From contig NZ_VTOX01000002.1 in NCBI RefSeq assembly GCF_012184415.1, positions 186,001 to 250,000 of the forward strand: 64,000 nt of DNA. The letters are read 5' to 3'. The stretch comes from Ramlibacter lithotrophicus. GTDB taxonomy: Bacteria > Pseudomonadota > Gammaproteobacteria > Burkholderiales > Burkholderiaceae_C. This document shows positions 1 through 7,609 of this stretch, piece by piece. Position numbers and translations under genes: made by a program. A model generated the notes under the pieces. The model saw only the letters and a program-made list of their open reading frames with translations. It had not been told where the DNA came from and made no database searches. Position 1 is the stretch's first letter, and each line of letters begins with the position of its first letter.

Positions 1-2
1 TG

Positions 3-353
3 CCGGCCGGCACGCCGGTGGACGTCGGCGAATTCGAGGCGCAGCAACAGCGCGCGCTCGGGGTGCCGGAGGACATCGGGCAGCGGCACCACCTCACCCA
101 CTTCCAGCACCTGTTCGCCGGCGGCTACGCGGCCGGCTATTACGTGTACATGTGGGCCGAGGTGCTGGAGGCGGACGCTTTCGACGCCTTCACCGAAGCC
201 GGCGACCCGTTCCACGGCGACACCGCCGAGCGCCTGCACCGCCACATCTACAGCACCGGCGGCAAGCACCAGCCGGCGCAGGCGTACCGCGCGTTCCGCG
301 GCCGCGACCCGCAGGTGGATTCGATGCTGAGAAAGCGCGGGCTGCTGCCGTAA
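3..353 (+). CDS. M3-family oligopeptidase (Dcp-like), C-terminal fragment
   Basis: This is the 3' end of a gene that starts before the window; the open frame runs in from base 3 and stops at TAA 351-353. The roughly 116 visible residues carry the typical C-terminal helix region of M3 zinc metallopeptidases (peptidyl-dipeptidase Dcp or oligopeptidase A): a HLTHFQHLF segment followed by GGYAAGYYVYMWAEVLEADAF. The HExxH zinc site would lie upstream and cannot be seen. By family knowledge these are soluble enzymes that trim short peptides. Dcp is more likely than PrlC because of the YMWAE pattern, but the split between the two is uncertain. Confidence 0.85.
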   Translation, partial: PAGTPVDVGEFEAQQQRALGVPEDIGQRHHLTHFQHLFAGGYAAGYYVYMWAEVLEADAFDAFTEAGDPFHGDTAERLHRHIYSTGGKHQPAQAYRAFRGRDPQVDSMLRKRGLLP

Positions 354-371
354 CCCGCGCCCGAGCCCGGA

Positions 372-1646
372 TCACCGCGACCGGGCCACCTCGCTCAGGA
401 ACGCTGCCACGGACAGCAGCCGCTGGTCGTCGCCGTAGGCGCCGATTGCCTGCACGCCCAGCGGCAGTCCCTGCGGGCCGCGGGTGACCGGGAACGACAC
501 GCACGGCAGGTGCAGCAGCGACCACAGCGCGCCGAAGCGCGGCGAACCGGAGTCGGCCAGGCCGGCGTCTGCTTCGCCTTCGGCCGGCGGATACAGCAGC
601 GCGTCGACGTCCTGGAACAGCGCCTGGATGGTGATGCGCGCCTGCGCCGCGCGCCGGCGCATCGCCAGGTAGTCGGCCGGCGTGATCCCGATGCCGCCCG
701 CCAGGCGCTGCTTCAGCCGCTCGCTGAACTGGCCGGCATCGTGCTGGCGCTCGTGCGCCAGCGACTGCCGCGCCTCGAAGGCAAACAGCCGGATCTGCAT
801 CTCGACCAGGTCCTCGATCTCCGCCGGCAGCGTGACGCGCCTGACGGTGGCGCCTTGTCGCTGCGCGTCAGCAGCCAGTTGCTCGACGGCGCGCGCCATC
901 TCCGGCCTGGCATGTTCCCACTGGCGCGACTGGCACACGGCCAGCCGCGGGCGGACGTCGTCCTGGGCCACCAGCTTGGTGCCGTGCACCCCAAACGCGA
1001 AGAACGCCGCGTCGGCCACCGTGCGCGTGAGCAGGCCGATGGTGTCCTGCATCGGGCTGAGCAGCTTCAGGCCGGCGGCGCCGATGAAGCCGAAGGTCGG
1101 CTTGTAGCCGACCACGCCGCAGTAGGAGGCCGGGCGGACGATGGAGCCGGTGGTCTGGGTGCCGTAGGCCACCGGCACCATGAAGTCGGCGACGGCCGCC
1201 GCCGAACCGCTGGACGAGCCGCCCGGTGTGCGGCCCAGGTTCAGCGGGTTGCGCGTCGTGCTCGGTGTCTGCGTGGCGAACTCGCTGGTCGCGACCTTGC
1301 CCAGCACCACGGCGCCCTGCTCGCGCGCCTGCGCCACGCAGCCGGCGTCCAGCCGCGGCCTGTGGCCGGCGTAGATCGGGGAGCCATAGGCGGTGGGATA
1401 GTCCACCGTCTCGATCACGTCCTTCACGGCGAACGGGATGCCGCGCAGCACGCCGCCGGTGGCCGCGTCCGCCGTCCTGGCGTGGCGCAGCGCGAGCTCG
1501 CGATCGAAGGCCGTGAAGGCCAGCACGTCGGCGTTGCGCGCCTCGATGCGCGCCAGGCAGGCGTCCACCAGCGCCTCGCTCGTCAGCGTGCCCGCATCGA
1601 TGGCGCGGGCAGCCTCCAGCGCGCCAAGCTGATTGGCGTTCTTCAT
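372..1646 (-). CDS. Amidase signature family hydrolase
   Basis: The 424-residue protein has the amidase-signature fold that hydrolyses carboxamides to acid plus ammonia. The triad can be read directly: Lys75 in FAVKDV, the Gly/Ser-rich stretch GGSSSGSAAA at 142-151 holding the cis-Ser, and the nucleophile Ser168 in TTGSIVRPAS. I start at ATG 1646 because the family's first helix begins there; the open frame reaches further upstream only over the neighbouring Bug gene. It lies 17 bp downstream of that gene on the same strand, and a LysR gene is divergent upstream. The three therefore look like one inducible unit for uptake and hydrolysis of an amide. The substrate cannot be told; GatA is unlikely without GatB/GatC. 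Confidence 0.9.
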   Translation of the reverse strand: MKNANQLGALEAARAIDAGTLTSEALVDACLARIEARNADVLAFTAFDRELALRHARTADAATGGVLRGIPFAVKDVIETVDYPTAYGSPIYAGHRPRLDAGCVAQAREQGAVVLGKVATSEFATQTPSTTRNPLNLGRTPGGSSSGSAAAVADFMVPVAYGTQTTGSIVRPASYCGVVGYKPTFGFIGAAGLKLLSPMQDTIGLLTRTVADAAFFAFGVHGTKLVAQDDVRPRLAVCQSRQWEHARPEMARAVEQLAADAQRQGATVRRVTLPAEIEDLVEMQIRLFAFEARQSLAHERQHDAGQFSERLKQRLAGGIGITPADYLAMRRRAAQARITIQALFQDVDALLYPPAEGEADAGLADSGSPRFGALWSLLHLPCVSFPVTRGPQGLPLGVQAIGAYGDDQRLLSVAAFLSEVARSR

Positions 1647-1663
1647 GTTCGATCTTCCCGGAG

Positions 1664-2647
1664 TTACTGCAGCGAGATGCCGGCCTCGGCGATGATCTTC
1701 GCCCACCGATCGTGCTCCTTCCTGACGAAGGCGGCGAACTCCTCCGGCGTTCCGCCAACCGGCTCGGCGCCCTGCGCCAGCAGTTTCTCCTTGACCTTCG
1801 GGTCCTTGAGCATCGCCACCACTTCCTTGTTCAGCCGGTCGATGATCGGCTTGGGCACGGCGGCCGGCGCGAAGAAGCCGAACCAGCCTTCGACTTCGTA
1901 GCCCGGCACGCCGGCTTCGGCGATGGTGGGCACGTCCGGCAGCAGCGGCGTGCGGCGCGGCGACGTGACGCCCAGCGCCGTCAGCTTGCCAGCCTTGATG
2001 TGCTGGAGGCACAGCGGCAGGTTGCAGAACATTGCGTTGATGCGGCCGGCCATCACCTCGGTCACCGGGGCGCTGCCGCCCTTGAACGGGATGTGCAGGA
2101 TGTCCGGAGTCTTCGTCATCACCTTGAACAGCTCGCCCGCCAAGTGCATGCTGCCGCCGGCGCCGCTGGACGCGTAGCTGTACTTGTCCGTGCGCGCGGC
2201 CTGGACGAAGTCCTTGACGCTGCGGGCCTTCACCGACGGGCCGACCACCAGCACGTTGGGCACGGCGGCGATGTTCGTGATCGGCGCGAAGTCGCGCAGC
2301 GGGTTGAAGCGCAGGTTCTTGTGCAGGCTCGGGTTGATGGCGTTGGTACTGGCGGCGCCCATCAGCAGCGTGTAGCCGTCCGGCGTCGCCCCGGCCACGT
2401 AGGCGGCGCCGATGTTGCCGTCGGCGCCGGCCTTGTTCTCGATGACGACGGGCTGGCCCATGGATTCCGACAGGTGCTGGCCGACGATGCGCGCCAGCTG
2501 GTCGGTGACGCTGCCGGCGCCGAACGGCACGACGATCGTGATCGGCCGGCTCGGCCAGGGCGCGGACTGGGCCAGCGCGGGATCGGCGGCGGCCAGCAGG
2601 CAGACGGCGGCGCCGAGGACCAGGCGGCGGATGGATTGCAGTTTCAT
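1664..2647 (-). CDS. Bug/TctC-type tripartite tricarboxylate transporter substrate-binding protein
   Basis: This is a 327-residue periplasmic binding protein. It has a clear Sec signal (basic MKLQSIRR, hydrophobic core, cleavage near ALA-QS at 23-25), then the family opening WPSRPITIVVPF and the GxDxxAR-like helix, here as GSVTDQLARIVG. Bug proteins deliver carboxylates, amides or aromatic acids to TctAB-type permeases, but in Burkholderiales most are orphans like this one. No tctA or tctB is present nearby. The start at ATG 2647 is set by the signal peptide; the frame extends 31 codons further without one. It sits immediately before the amidase and is divergent from the LysR gene. Confidence 0.92.
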   Translation of the reverse strand: MKLQSIRRLVLGAAVCLLAAADPALAQSAPWPSRPITIVVPFGAGSVTDQLARIVGQHLSESMGQPVVIENKAGADGNIGAAYVAGATPDGYTLLMGAASTNAINPSLHKNLRFNPLRDFAPITNIAAVPNVLVVGPSVKARSVKDFVQAARTDKYSYASSGAGGSMHLAGELFKVMTKTPDILHIPFKGGSAPVTEVMAGRINAMFCNLPLCLQHIKAGKLTALGVTSPRRTPLLPDVPTIAEAGVPGYEVEGWFGFFAPAAVPKPIIDRLNKEVVAMLKDPKVKEKLLAQGAEPVGGTPEEFAAFVRKEHDRWAKIIAEAGISLQ

Positions 2648-2707
2648 GGTGTCTCCAGGTGCACGGCCGGACGGCCGGATCGCGACGCCGCAGTGTAGGA
2701 ATTGGCG

Positions 2708-2722
2708 ATTGAGAGGTCCAAT
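2708..2722. promoter_or_regulatory. Putative LysR-type operator (T-N11-A box)
   Basis: ATTG-N7-CAAT forms a dyad that fits the LTTR rule T-N11-A. It lies between the divergent LysR gene (start 2760) and the Bug-amidase genes (start 2647). A TATAAA hexamer follows at 2722-2727 on the plus strand. The position fits autorepression plus activation of the opposite unit, which is how LysR regulators usually work. The site was recognised by pattern only. Confidence 0.45.
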
Positions 2723-2759
2723 ATAAAATTCACGCCTCATTCAGTCGCCATTTGTATCA

Positions 2760-3713
2760 ATGCCGCTGCTCTCCCGCCCCCTGCGCGCTTTCGTCACGGT
2801 GGCTGAAGACCTGCACTTCGGCCGCGCCGCCAAGCGCCTGCACATCACCCAGCCGCCACTCAGCCAGTTGATCCGCCAGTTCGAGCACGAACTGGGCGCC
2901 ACGCTGTTCACGCGCACCACCCGCAACGTGCAGCTCACGCCCGCGGGCAAGGCGATGCTGGAACGCGCCCGCCGGCTGACCGCGGAAGCCGACGCCGCCC
3001 TGGTGGCGGTGCAGCGGGTAGCCCGCGGCGAGGCCGGCAGCCTGACGCTGGGCTTCACCCACAGCACCGTGTACGGCGTGCTGCCGCGGACGCTTGGCGC
3101 CTGGCGCTCGCGCTACCCGGGCGTCACGCTGGACCTGAAGCAGCTGACGTCGGACCTGCTGCTCGAGGGCGTGCGCTCCGGTCGCATCGACGTGGCGCTG
3201 GCCCGGGTGTCGCCGGAGATGGCCGACCCCGACCTGCAGGTCGCGCTGATCGCGCGCGAGCCGATGCTGCTGGTGATGCCCGCCGGCCACGAGCTCGCCG
3301 CGCTCGACGCCGTGCCGGTGCGGTCCTTGCACGGGCTGCCCTTCCTGCATTACGCGCCTCAGGGTTCGCGCTACTTCCACGAGCTGGTCGAAGGGATCTT
3401 CGCGGCCGCGGCGGTGCGCCCGACGATCACCCACATGAGCATCCTGCCGACCCTGCTGGCGCTGGTGGAAGCCGGCATGGGGCTGGCCCTGGCGCCGGCG
3501 GCGGCAGTGCCGAAGCACGGTGGCCCACTGGTGTCGCGGCCGCTGGCGGGCGCGGGGGCGACGGCGCTCGCCACCTTGTGCTGCGTGTCCCGACGCGACA
3601 ACGGCAATCCGGCGCTGGCCGGCTTCATGCAGGTGCTGCACGACCAGCCGGCGGCCGCGGCGGTGCCGGCGACGCAGGCATCGGCCCGCCGCCGCGCTCG
3701 CCGGCCGGCCTGA
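2760..3713 (+). CDS. LysR-family transcriptional regulator
   Basis: The 317-residue protein has an N-terminal winged HTH (about residues 4-62) with the LysR signature around FGRAAKRLHITQPPLSQLIR, followed by a linker helix and a periplasmic-binding-like effector domain from about residue 90. It is transcribed away from the Bug and amidase genes, with a 112-bp shared promoter region holding an ATTG-N7-CAAT dyad. By family knowledge it probably activates that pair when the substrate or product binds. The extreme C-terminus is Ala/Arg-rich and low in complexity. The effector is unknown. Confidence 0.93.
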   Translation: MPLLSRPLRAFVTVAEDLHFGRAAKRLHITQPPLSQLIRQFEHELGATLFTRTTRNVQLTPAGKAMLERARRLTAEADAALVAVQRVARGEAGSLTLGFTHSTVYGVLPRTLGAWRSRYPGVTLDLKQLTSDLLLEGVRSGRIDVALARVSPEMADPDLQVALIAREPMLLVMPAGHELAALDAVPVRSLHGLPFLHYAPQGSRYFHELVEGIFAAAAVRPTITHMSILPTLLALVEAGMGLALAPAAAVPKHGGPLVSRPLAGAGATALATLCCVSRRDNGNPALAGFMQVLHDQPAAAAVPATQASARRRARRPA

Positions 3714-3778
3714 TTGCCGCGCCGCTGACGCTGGTCAAGCGCGCGCCGCGCCACGCACGGCCTAATGGGGCCTTTGCG

Positions 3779-4249
3779 ATGAAACAGTCCGCCGCCCGCC
3801 TCCGCCATCCAGCGACCGTCGATGCAGCGGGGAGCGAGGCCGCCTGGCCCTTCGTCTTCGCGGCATGGCTCGTCGCCACGGCGGCGACGCTCGGCGCGCT
3901 GTTCCTCAGCGAAGTCGTGGAGGTGGCGCCGTGCGCCCTGTGCTGGTACCAGCGCGCCTTCATGTTCCCGCTGGTGCTGGTGCTGGCCACCGGACTCTTT
4001 CCGCTCGATCGCCGGGTCGTGCGCTACGCCGCGCCGCTGGTGGCGGCCGGCTGGCTCGTGGCGCTGTACCACCTGCTGCTGACCAAGGGCGTCATCCCCG
4101 CCGGCCTGTCCCCTTGCACCCAGGGCGTTCCGTGCTCCGAGGACAAGGTGGCGTGGTTCGGATTCGTCACCATCCCGCTGCTCTCGCTGCTTTCCTTCAC
4201 CGCGATCGGAGCGGCCCTCGCCGCCGCCCGCACCAGGTTCAGACCATGA
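3779..4249 (+). CDS. DsbB/BdbC-type disulfide bond formation membrane protein
   Basis: The 156-residue protein has four predicted membrane helices (about 24-44, 60-76, 84-102, 127-149) and the two cysteine pairs of a quinone-linked thiol oxidase: Cys52/Cys55 in PCALCWYQR and Cys113/Cys119 in SPCTQGVPCS. The first motif and the short length fit the BdbC subgroup better than E. coli DsbB. Its role is to reoxidise a periplasmic DsbA-like partner and pass electrons to quinone. The stop overlaps the next start (ATGA, 4246-4249), and the next gene encodes just such a partner, so the two should be co-translated. The start at 3779 was chosen because it leaves a short basic N-terminus before helix 1. 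Confidence 0.9.
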   Translation: MKQSAARLRHPATVDAAGSEAAWPFVFAAWLVATAATLGALFLSEVVEVAPCALCWYQRAFMFPLVLVLATGLFPLDRRVVRYAAPLVAAGWLVALYHLLLTKGVIPAGLSPCTQGVPCSEDKVAWFGFVTIPLLSLLSFTAIGAALAAARTRFRP

Positions 4250-4899
4250 AACGCAACCACATCTTCATCGCCGCCCTCGTCCTGCTGGCCGTCCTGTTCG
4301 CCGGCGGTGCGCAGTGGTATCGCAGCCAGCAGGCGCAGGAAGCCGCGGCCACGGCCGAGAAGAACCGGCAGTCGCTGGTGCGGCCGCATTCGCCCGCGCT
4401 CGGCCGTCCGGACGCGAGGGTGCACATCGTCGAATTCTTCGACCCCGCGTGCGAGACCTGCGCCGCCTTCTATCCGCGGGTCAAGCAGCTCATGGCCGCC
4501 CACCGCGACGACATCCGGCTGACGGTCCGCTATGCGCCGTTCCACCAGGGCTCGGACGAAGTCGTGAAGGCGCTGGAGGCGAGCCGCCGCCAGGGCCGGT
4601 ACTGGCAGGCGTTCGAGGCCCTGGTCGCCGCACAGCCGACGTGGGTGCAGCACCACCAGGCGCGCCCGGAACTGATCTGGCCGGTGCTGGCCCGTGCCGG
4701 AGTCGACACGATGCAGCTGAGGGCCGACATGCAGGCGCCCGAGATCGCGGCGATCGTGGCGCAGGACCTTGCCGACGCGAGGATGCTCAACGTCAGGAAG
4801 ACGCCGGACTTCTTCGTCAACGGCCGACCCCTGCCGTCGTTCGGCTGGGACCAGTTGCAGACGCTGGTCGACGAGGAACTGGCCGCGACCGCGAAGTAG
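4246..4899 (+). CDS. DsbA/BdbD-like membrane-anchored thioredoxin-fold oxidase
   Basis: The 217-residue protein has an uncleaved signal anchor (about residues 5-23), a short coiled linker, then a thioredoxin/DsbA fold whose active site is Cys69-Glu-Thr-Cys72 in FFDPACETCAAF. A cis-Pro motif, KTPDFFVNG, comes late in the sequence. CETC instead of CPHC is typical of BdbD-like oxidases. It should form disulfides in exported proteins and be recycled by the DsbB-like protein encoded just upstream with a 4-bp overlap. It ends 43 bp before a convergent gene. Confidence 0.9.
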   Translation: MKRNHIFIAALVLLAVLFAGGAQWYRSQQAQEAAATAEKNRQSLVRPHSPALGRPDARVHIVEFFDPACETCAAFYPRVKQLMAAHRDDIRLTVRYAPFHQGSDEVVKALEASRRQGRYWQAFEALVAAQPTWVQHHQARPELIWPVLARAGVDTMQLRADMQAPEIAAIVAQDLADARMLNVRKTPDFFVNGRPLPSFGWDQLQTLVDEELAATAK

Positions 4900-4915
4900 G
4901 TTCCGGGCACTGGGC

Positions 4916-4942
4916 GGCGCGCCGCATCGTACGCCGCGCGCC
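4916..4942. terminator. GC-rich inverted repeat between convergent genes
   Basis: GGCGCGC and GCGCGCC form a perfect 7-bp stem with a 13-nt loop, filling the 43-bp gap between the plus-strand DsbA-like gene and the minus-strand gene ending at 4943. There is no T-run, so this is a possible bidirectional transcription barrier rather than a textbook terminator. Confidence 0.3.
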
Positions 4943-5299
4943 TCACCTGGCCGCGCGATCGGGCGTCTGGCGCCACCACGCGTGCAGCGCTTCAAAGCTG
5001 CCGCCGAAGACCCGCTGCTTCAGTTCCTCGTAGACGACCGAGCACGACATGACCGAGGCGCGATCGAGCGTCCCGTCGCTGGCCGCGCGCTCGCAGTCGA
5101 GGTAGCGCCGTTTCAGCGCCTGCGAGTCCAGGCCGTCGATTTGTCGCGCCGGCGGCGCCTTCCCGGCCGCCGCCGCGGATCCCGCAAGCAGCGCGTCGCT
5201 CTCGCCGGCGGTGGCGGTCCCTGCAATGACCACGGCCGCGATCATCGCCATCAGCACGGCGGCAGCGAATCGGACGTTGGGCGTGGGTTTGCGGGCCAT
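4943..5299 (-). CDS. Small secreted protein of unknown function
   Basis: The 118-residue protein has a signal peptide (MARKPTPN basic start, hydrophobic core about 10-30, likely cleavage near TATAGES). The mature part, of about 85 residues, holds two cysteines in the patterns LDCERAA and VMSCSVVYEELKQR. The region around these cysteines (YLDCERAASDGTLDRASVMSC) resembles small periplasmic proteins common in Burkholderiales, but I do not recognise a named family. The start at ATG 5299 follows a clear GAGGAG ribosome site; the upstream extension of the frame has none. No operon partner is evident. Confidence 0.75.
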   Translation of the reverse strand: MARKPTPNVRFAAAVLMAMIAAVVIAGTATAGESDALLAGSAAAAGKAPPARQIDGLDSQALKRRYLDCERAASDGTLDRASVMSCSVVYEELKQRVFGGSFEALHAWWRQTPDRAAR

Positions 5300-5422
5300 G
5301 TTCGCTCCTCGCGAGTCGTGTCGCAATGATGGTCGCGGCCCGCCGGTTCGCCGTCCCCCATTTGGGCGATACGCCACCGCGCCGGCGCGCCGGTCCGGTT
5401 CCGGCCGGCCCGGAGTCCGGAG

Positions 5423-5740
5423 TCAGTGCGCGAGCCGCAGCGTCGCCACGCCGGCAACGATCAGCGCCAGGCCGAGCAGGCGTCCCAGCGTCGCCGGATC
5501 GCCGTAGAACAGCACGCCCACCAGGAAGGTGCCGGCCGCGCCGATGCCGGTCCACACCGCATACGAGGTGCCGATCGGGATCTCGCGCTGCGCGAGCCAC
5601 AGGAACAGGCCGCTCGCGCCGATGAAGAGGACGGCCAGGACGACGCCGAGGACGCGGGTTTCGCCCTGCTGCGCCAGCTTGAGGCCGACGGGCCAGCCGA
5701 TCTCGAACAGCCCGGCAATGATCAGGTAGACCCAGGACAA
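5423..5740 (-). CDS. SMR-family small exporter, SugE/Gdx-like
   Basis: The 105-residue protein has four transmembrane helices, the size of the small multidrug resistance family. The catalytic Glu lies in helix 1 (LFEIGWPVGLK, Glu13), and helix 3 has the SYAVWTGIGAAG motif. The GxxWPVGLK and AVWTGIGA patterns fit the guanidinium-exporter (Gdx/SugE) branch better than EmrE. The protein works as an antiparallel dimer exchanging protons for the cation. It starts at TTG 5738-5740, supported by AAGGAG eight bases upstream; no ATG is available in this frame at the right place. It appears monocistronic. I looked for a guanidine riboswitch in the leader and did not find a convincing one. Confidence 0.9.
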   Translation of the reverse strand: MSWVYLIIAGLFEIGWPVGLKLAQQGETRVLGVVLAVLFIGASGLFLWLAQREIPIGTSYAVWTGIGAAGTFLVGVLFYGDPATLGRLLGLALIVAGVATLRLAH

Positions 5741-5842
5741 AGCGACGACTCCTTGAACGATGAAGTCACCGACGCTAAGGCATGGCGGGCTCTTCGTGCA
5801 AGCGCGGCGCTGCCGGTGGGACCGGCCGGCAGCCGCGGCGCG

Positions 5843-6745
5843 TCAATCGGGTTTGGCGACGACCGGGACGTCGCCAGTCCCGTCCGGCCTGGCGCGCTGG
5901 CCCGGGCCGAAGAAGTAACCGTAGAGCATGCGGCCCAGCTTGAACGAGAACAGGCCGACGATCACGCCGCCGATGACATCGTTGACGGCGAACTTGAATG
6001 GCAGGTCGAGGTCGCCGACGCGCTGGATCAGCAGCAGGAAGATGGTGCCGGTGACGATCCCCGCCACCAGCAGCCGGCCCGCATGCGCCCGCTTCGCGCC
6101 GGGCGAGTCCTGCTGCGCGTTGGTGAGGGAGAAGGCGGCGAGCAGCGCGGCGCCCAGCCATGCACCGATCAGGAGCATCAGCAGCGACGCCGAGACCTGC
6201 GCCGACAGCTGGCGCGAGAGCTTGTGTAGTTGCGCGTCGGCGCCGCTGTATTCGATCTCCACCGTCATCGCGGTCTTGCGGTCGGTCCACATGAAGAGCG
6301 CCGGCCAGCTCGACGGAGAAAACAGCAGGCGCCAGCTCGTCGCATCGTGGTGCCGCAGCAGGTGCGACTGGCCGACCGGCACCTGCGCCGGCAGCAGGTT
6401 GCAGTCCTGTTCGGTGCGCACGCCACCCGACTCGTCGACGGTGGGACACCGCATCGGCACGCAGACGCCTTTCTCGGTGCCGCCGCGCGCCCTCACGAAA
6501 TCGGGCGAGTAGCAGACCCGCGCGGCCCGGACCTGGATCGGCTGCGACGTCTCGTTGACCAGTTCGGCGTCGACGACGTAGTCCTCCAGCAGGCCGATCT
6601 TCTCCGGCTGGAACGACACCTTCACCGACGGGGCCAGCCGGGTCGGCACCGTGGCCGCCGGCGGGGCCGCGGCCGCGGGCTGAGCGCGCGCCTGGGCGCA
6701 GCCGAGGGAGATGCAGACGAACAGGATGCCGGCGAGTGTGTTCAT
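5843..6745 (-). CDS. Membrane protein of unknown function, last gene of the lipoprotein/protease operon
   Basis: The 300-residue protein has a signal sequence (about 1-22, ending near ARAQP), then a periplasmic domain of roughly 150 residues with three or four cysteines (RVCYSPDF, GVCVPMRCP, EQDCNLL) that probably form disulfides, then three membrane helices (about 180-200, 220-240, 253-275) and a short Pro/Gly-rich tail. I do not recognise the family. Its start overlaps the stop of the upstream gene (ATGA, 6742-6745), so the two are co-translated. It may anchor or export partners of the same operon; this is inference. Confidence 0.75.
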   Translation of the reverse strand: MNTLAGILFVCISLGCAQARAQPAAAAPPAATVPTRLAPSVKVSFQPEKIGLLEDYVVDAELVNETSQPIQVRAARVCYSPDFVRARGGTEKGVCVPMRCPTVDESGGVRTEQDCNLLPAQVPVGQSHLLRHHDATSWRLLFSPSSWPALFMWTDRKTAMTVEIEYSGADAQLHKLSRQLSAQVSASLLMLLIGAWLGAALLAAFSLTNAQQDSPGAKRAHAGRLLVAGIVTGTIFLLLIQRVGDLDLPFKFAVNDVIGGVIVGLFSFKLGRMLYGYFFGPGQRARPDGTGDVPVVAKPD

Positions 6746-7467
6746 GGCTTGCTCCTGCAGGACGGCGGCACGCGTTCCACACGCTGGGCAAAGACCGTGC
6801 GCGCGTCGGCCTTCAGCGGAAATTCCTTCAGCCACCGGTGGGCGAACTCGTAGAACGCGGCCACCGAGTCGCGGCATTCGTCCCGCACGCAGTCCTGCTC
6901 CTTCCACGGACGCCCGCCCTGCCGGCTGTAGTCCGAACACGCGCGCAAGCGGTCCTCCCAGCGGGTGACCACCTTGTCGTTGACGTACTGCGGCGGCAGC
7001 AGCACGAAATACGAAAACATCTCCGGATACTCGTTCGCCTGCACAAAGCTGCGCTGGAGGAACTCGACCGCGCGGTGCAGGCGGGCCGACTGGCCGCTGG
7101 CCGTCGCGAAGTCCACGTAGGCGGTCCAGGCATCGACGGCGCGCTTCGCATAGACGTTGTCCGGCGATGCCTGCCACCTGTTCGCCTCCGCCAGGTGGAT
7201 GTCGGCGGCCTCCCACAGCGCCGTCTCCTTCAGGCTCGTGGCTTTCGCATCGGCGCTGTCGCCCGGGACGGCGTCGAGTGCCTGCTGGAATCCGAGCCCC
7301 ACGGCCCGGTCGGAGGCATCCGCCATCCGGTTGGCCGCCCGCAGCTGGCGCAGCGTCGCCAGCTCGCCCTGCAGGGCTTCGGCCTGTGCGGCGGCCGCGC
7401 AGGGCAGCAGGAGCGACGCGCCGAGCAGCAGCGCCGCGGTGGCCAAGGTCCGTCGAAAGATCATCAT
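6742..7467 (-). CDS. Secreted helical protein of unknown function
   Basis: The 241-residue protein has a Sec signal (MMIFRR followed by a long hydrophobic run, cleavage near AAAQA at about 28). The mature protein is predicted largely helical, with TPR-like spacing, and has paired cysteines near the C-terminus (RACSDYSR, EQDCVRDECRDS, PPSCRSKP). No catalytic motif is visible. It overlaps the following membrane-protein gene by 4 bp and follows the protease/esterase gene after a 142-bp gap that contains a GC palindrome. It is probably periplasmic. I cannot assign a function. Confidence 0.75.
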   Translation of the reverse strand: MMIFRRTLATAALLLGASLLLPCAAAAQAEALQGELATLRQLRAANRMADASDRAVGLGFQQALDAVPGDSADAKATSLKETALWEAADIHLAEANRWQASPDNVYAKRAVDAWTAYVDFATASGQSARLHRAVEFLQRSFVQANEYPEMFSYFVLLPPQYVNDKVVTRWEDRLRACSDYSRQGGRPWKEQDCVRDECRDSVAAFYEFAHRWLKEFPLKADARTVFAQRVERVPPSCRSKP

Positions 7468-7543
7468 CGAATCTCCTCCATGCGCGGGTGCTGCGCCCGT
7501 GAGCGCTGCCAGGTCCTCCGCCGGGTGCCTGCCCCCACCCCAG

Positions 7544-7564
7544 CCCTCCCCCAGAGGGGGAGGG
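7544..7564. repeat. REP-like GC palindrome
   Basis: CCCTCCCCC and GGGGGAGGG form a perfect 9-bp stem with a 3-nt loop in the gap between two genes of one operon. A related element (CCCTCTCCCGC type) occurs at 33382-33405. Such palindromes are widely dispersed between proteobacterial genes and may act as processing or attenuation sites. Confidence 0.5.
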
Positions 7565-7609
7565 AGAAGATGCCCGCACCCCGGAGGGGGAGAAAGAGGC
7601 GCCCGGACC

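Noticed and set aside
510..1901. 463-codon plus-strand open frame opposite the amidase
   Set aside because: It mirrors the amidase codons; the protein is Arg/Ala/Gly-rich with no family features. Long antisense frames are expected at this GC content, and the same applies to many others (for example 53 kb minus and 58.3-61.8 kb minus).
5741..5845. Guanidine (mini-ykkC) riboswitch before the SMR exporter gene
   Set aside because: An ACGA-like loop occurs once on the minus strand (near GCACGAAGAGC), but the required two similar hairpins with ACGR loops are not there.
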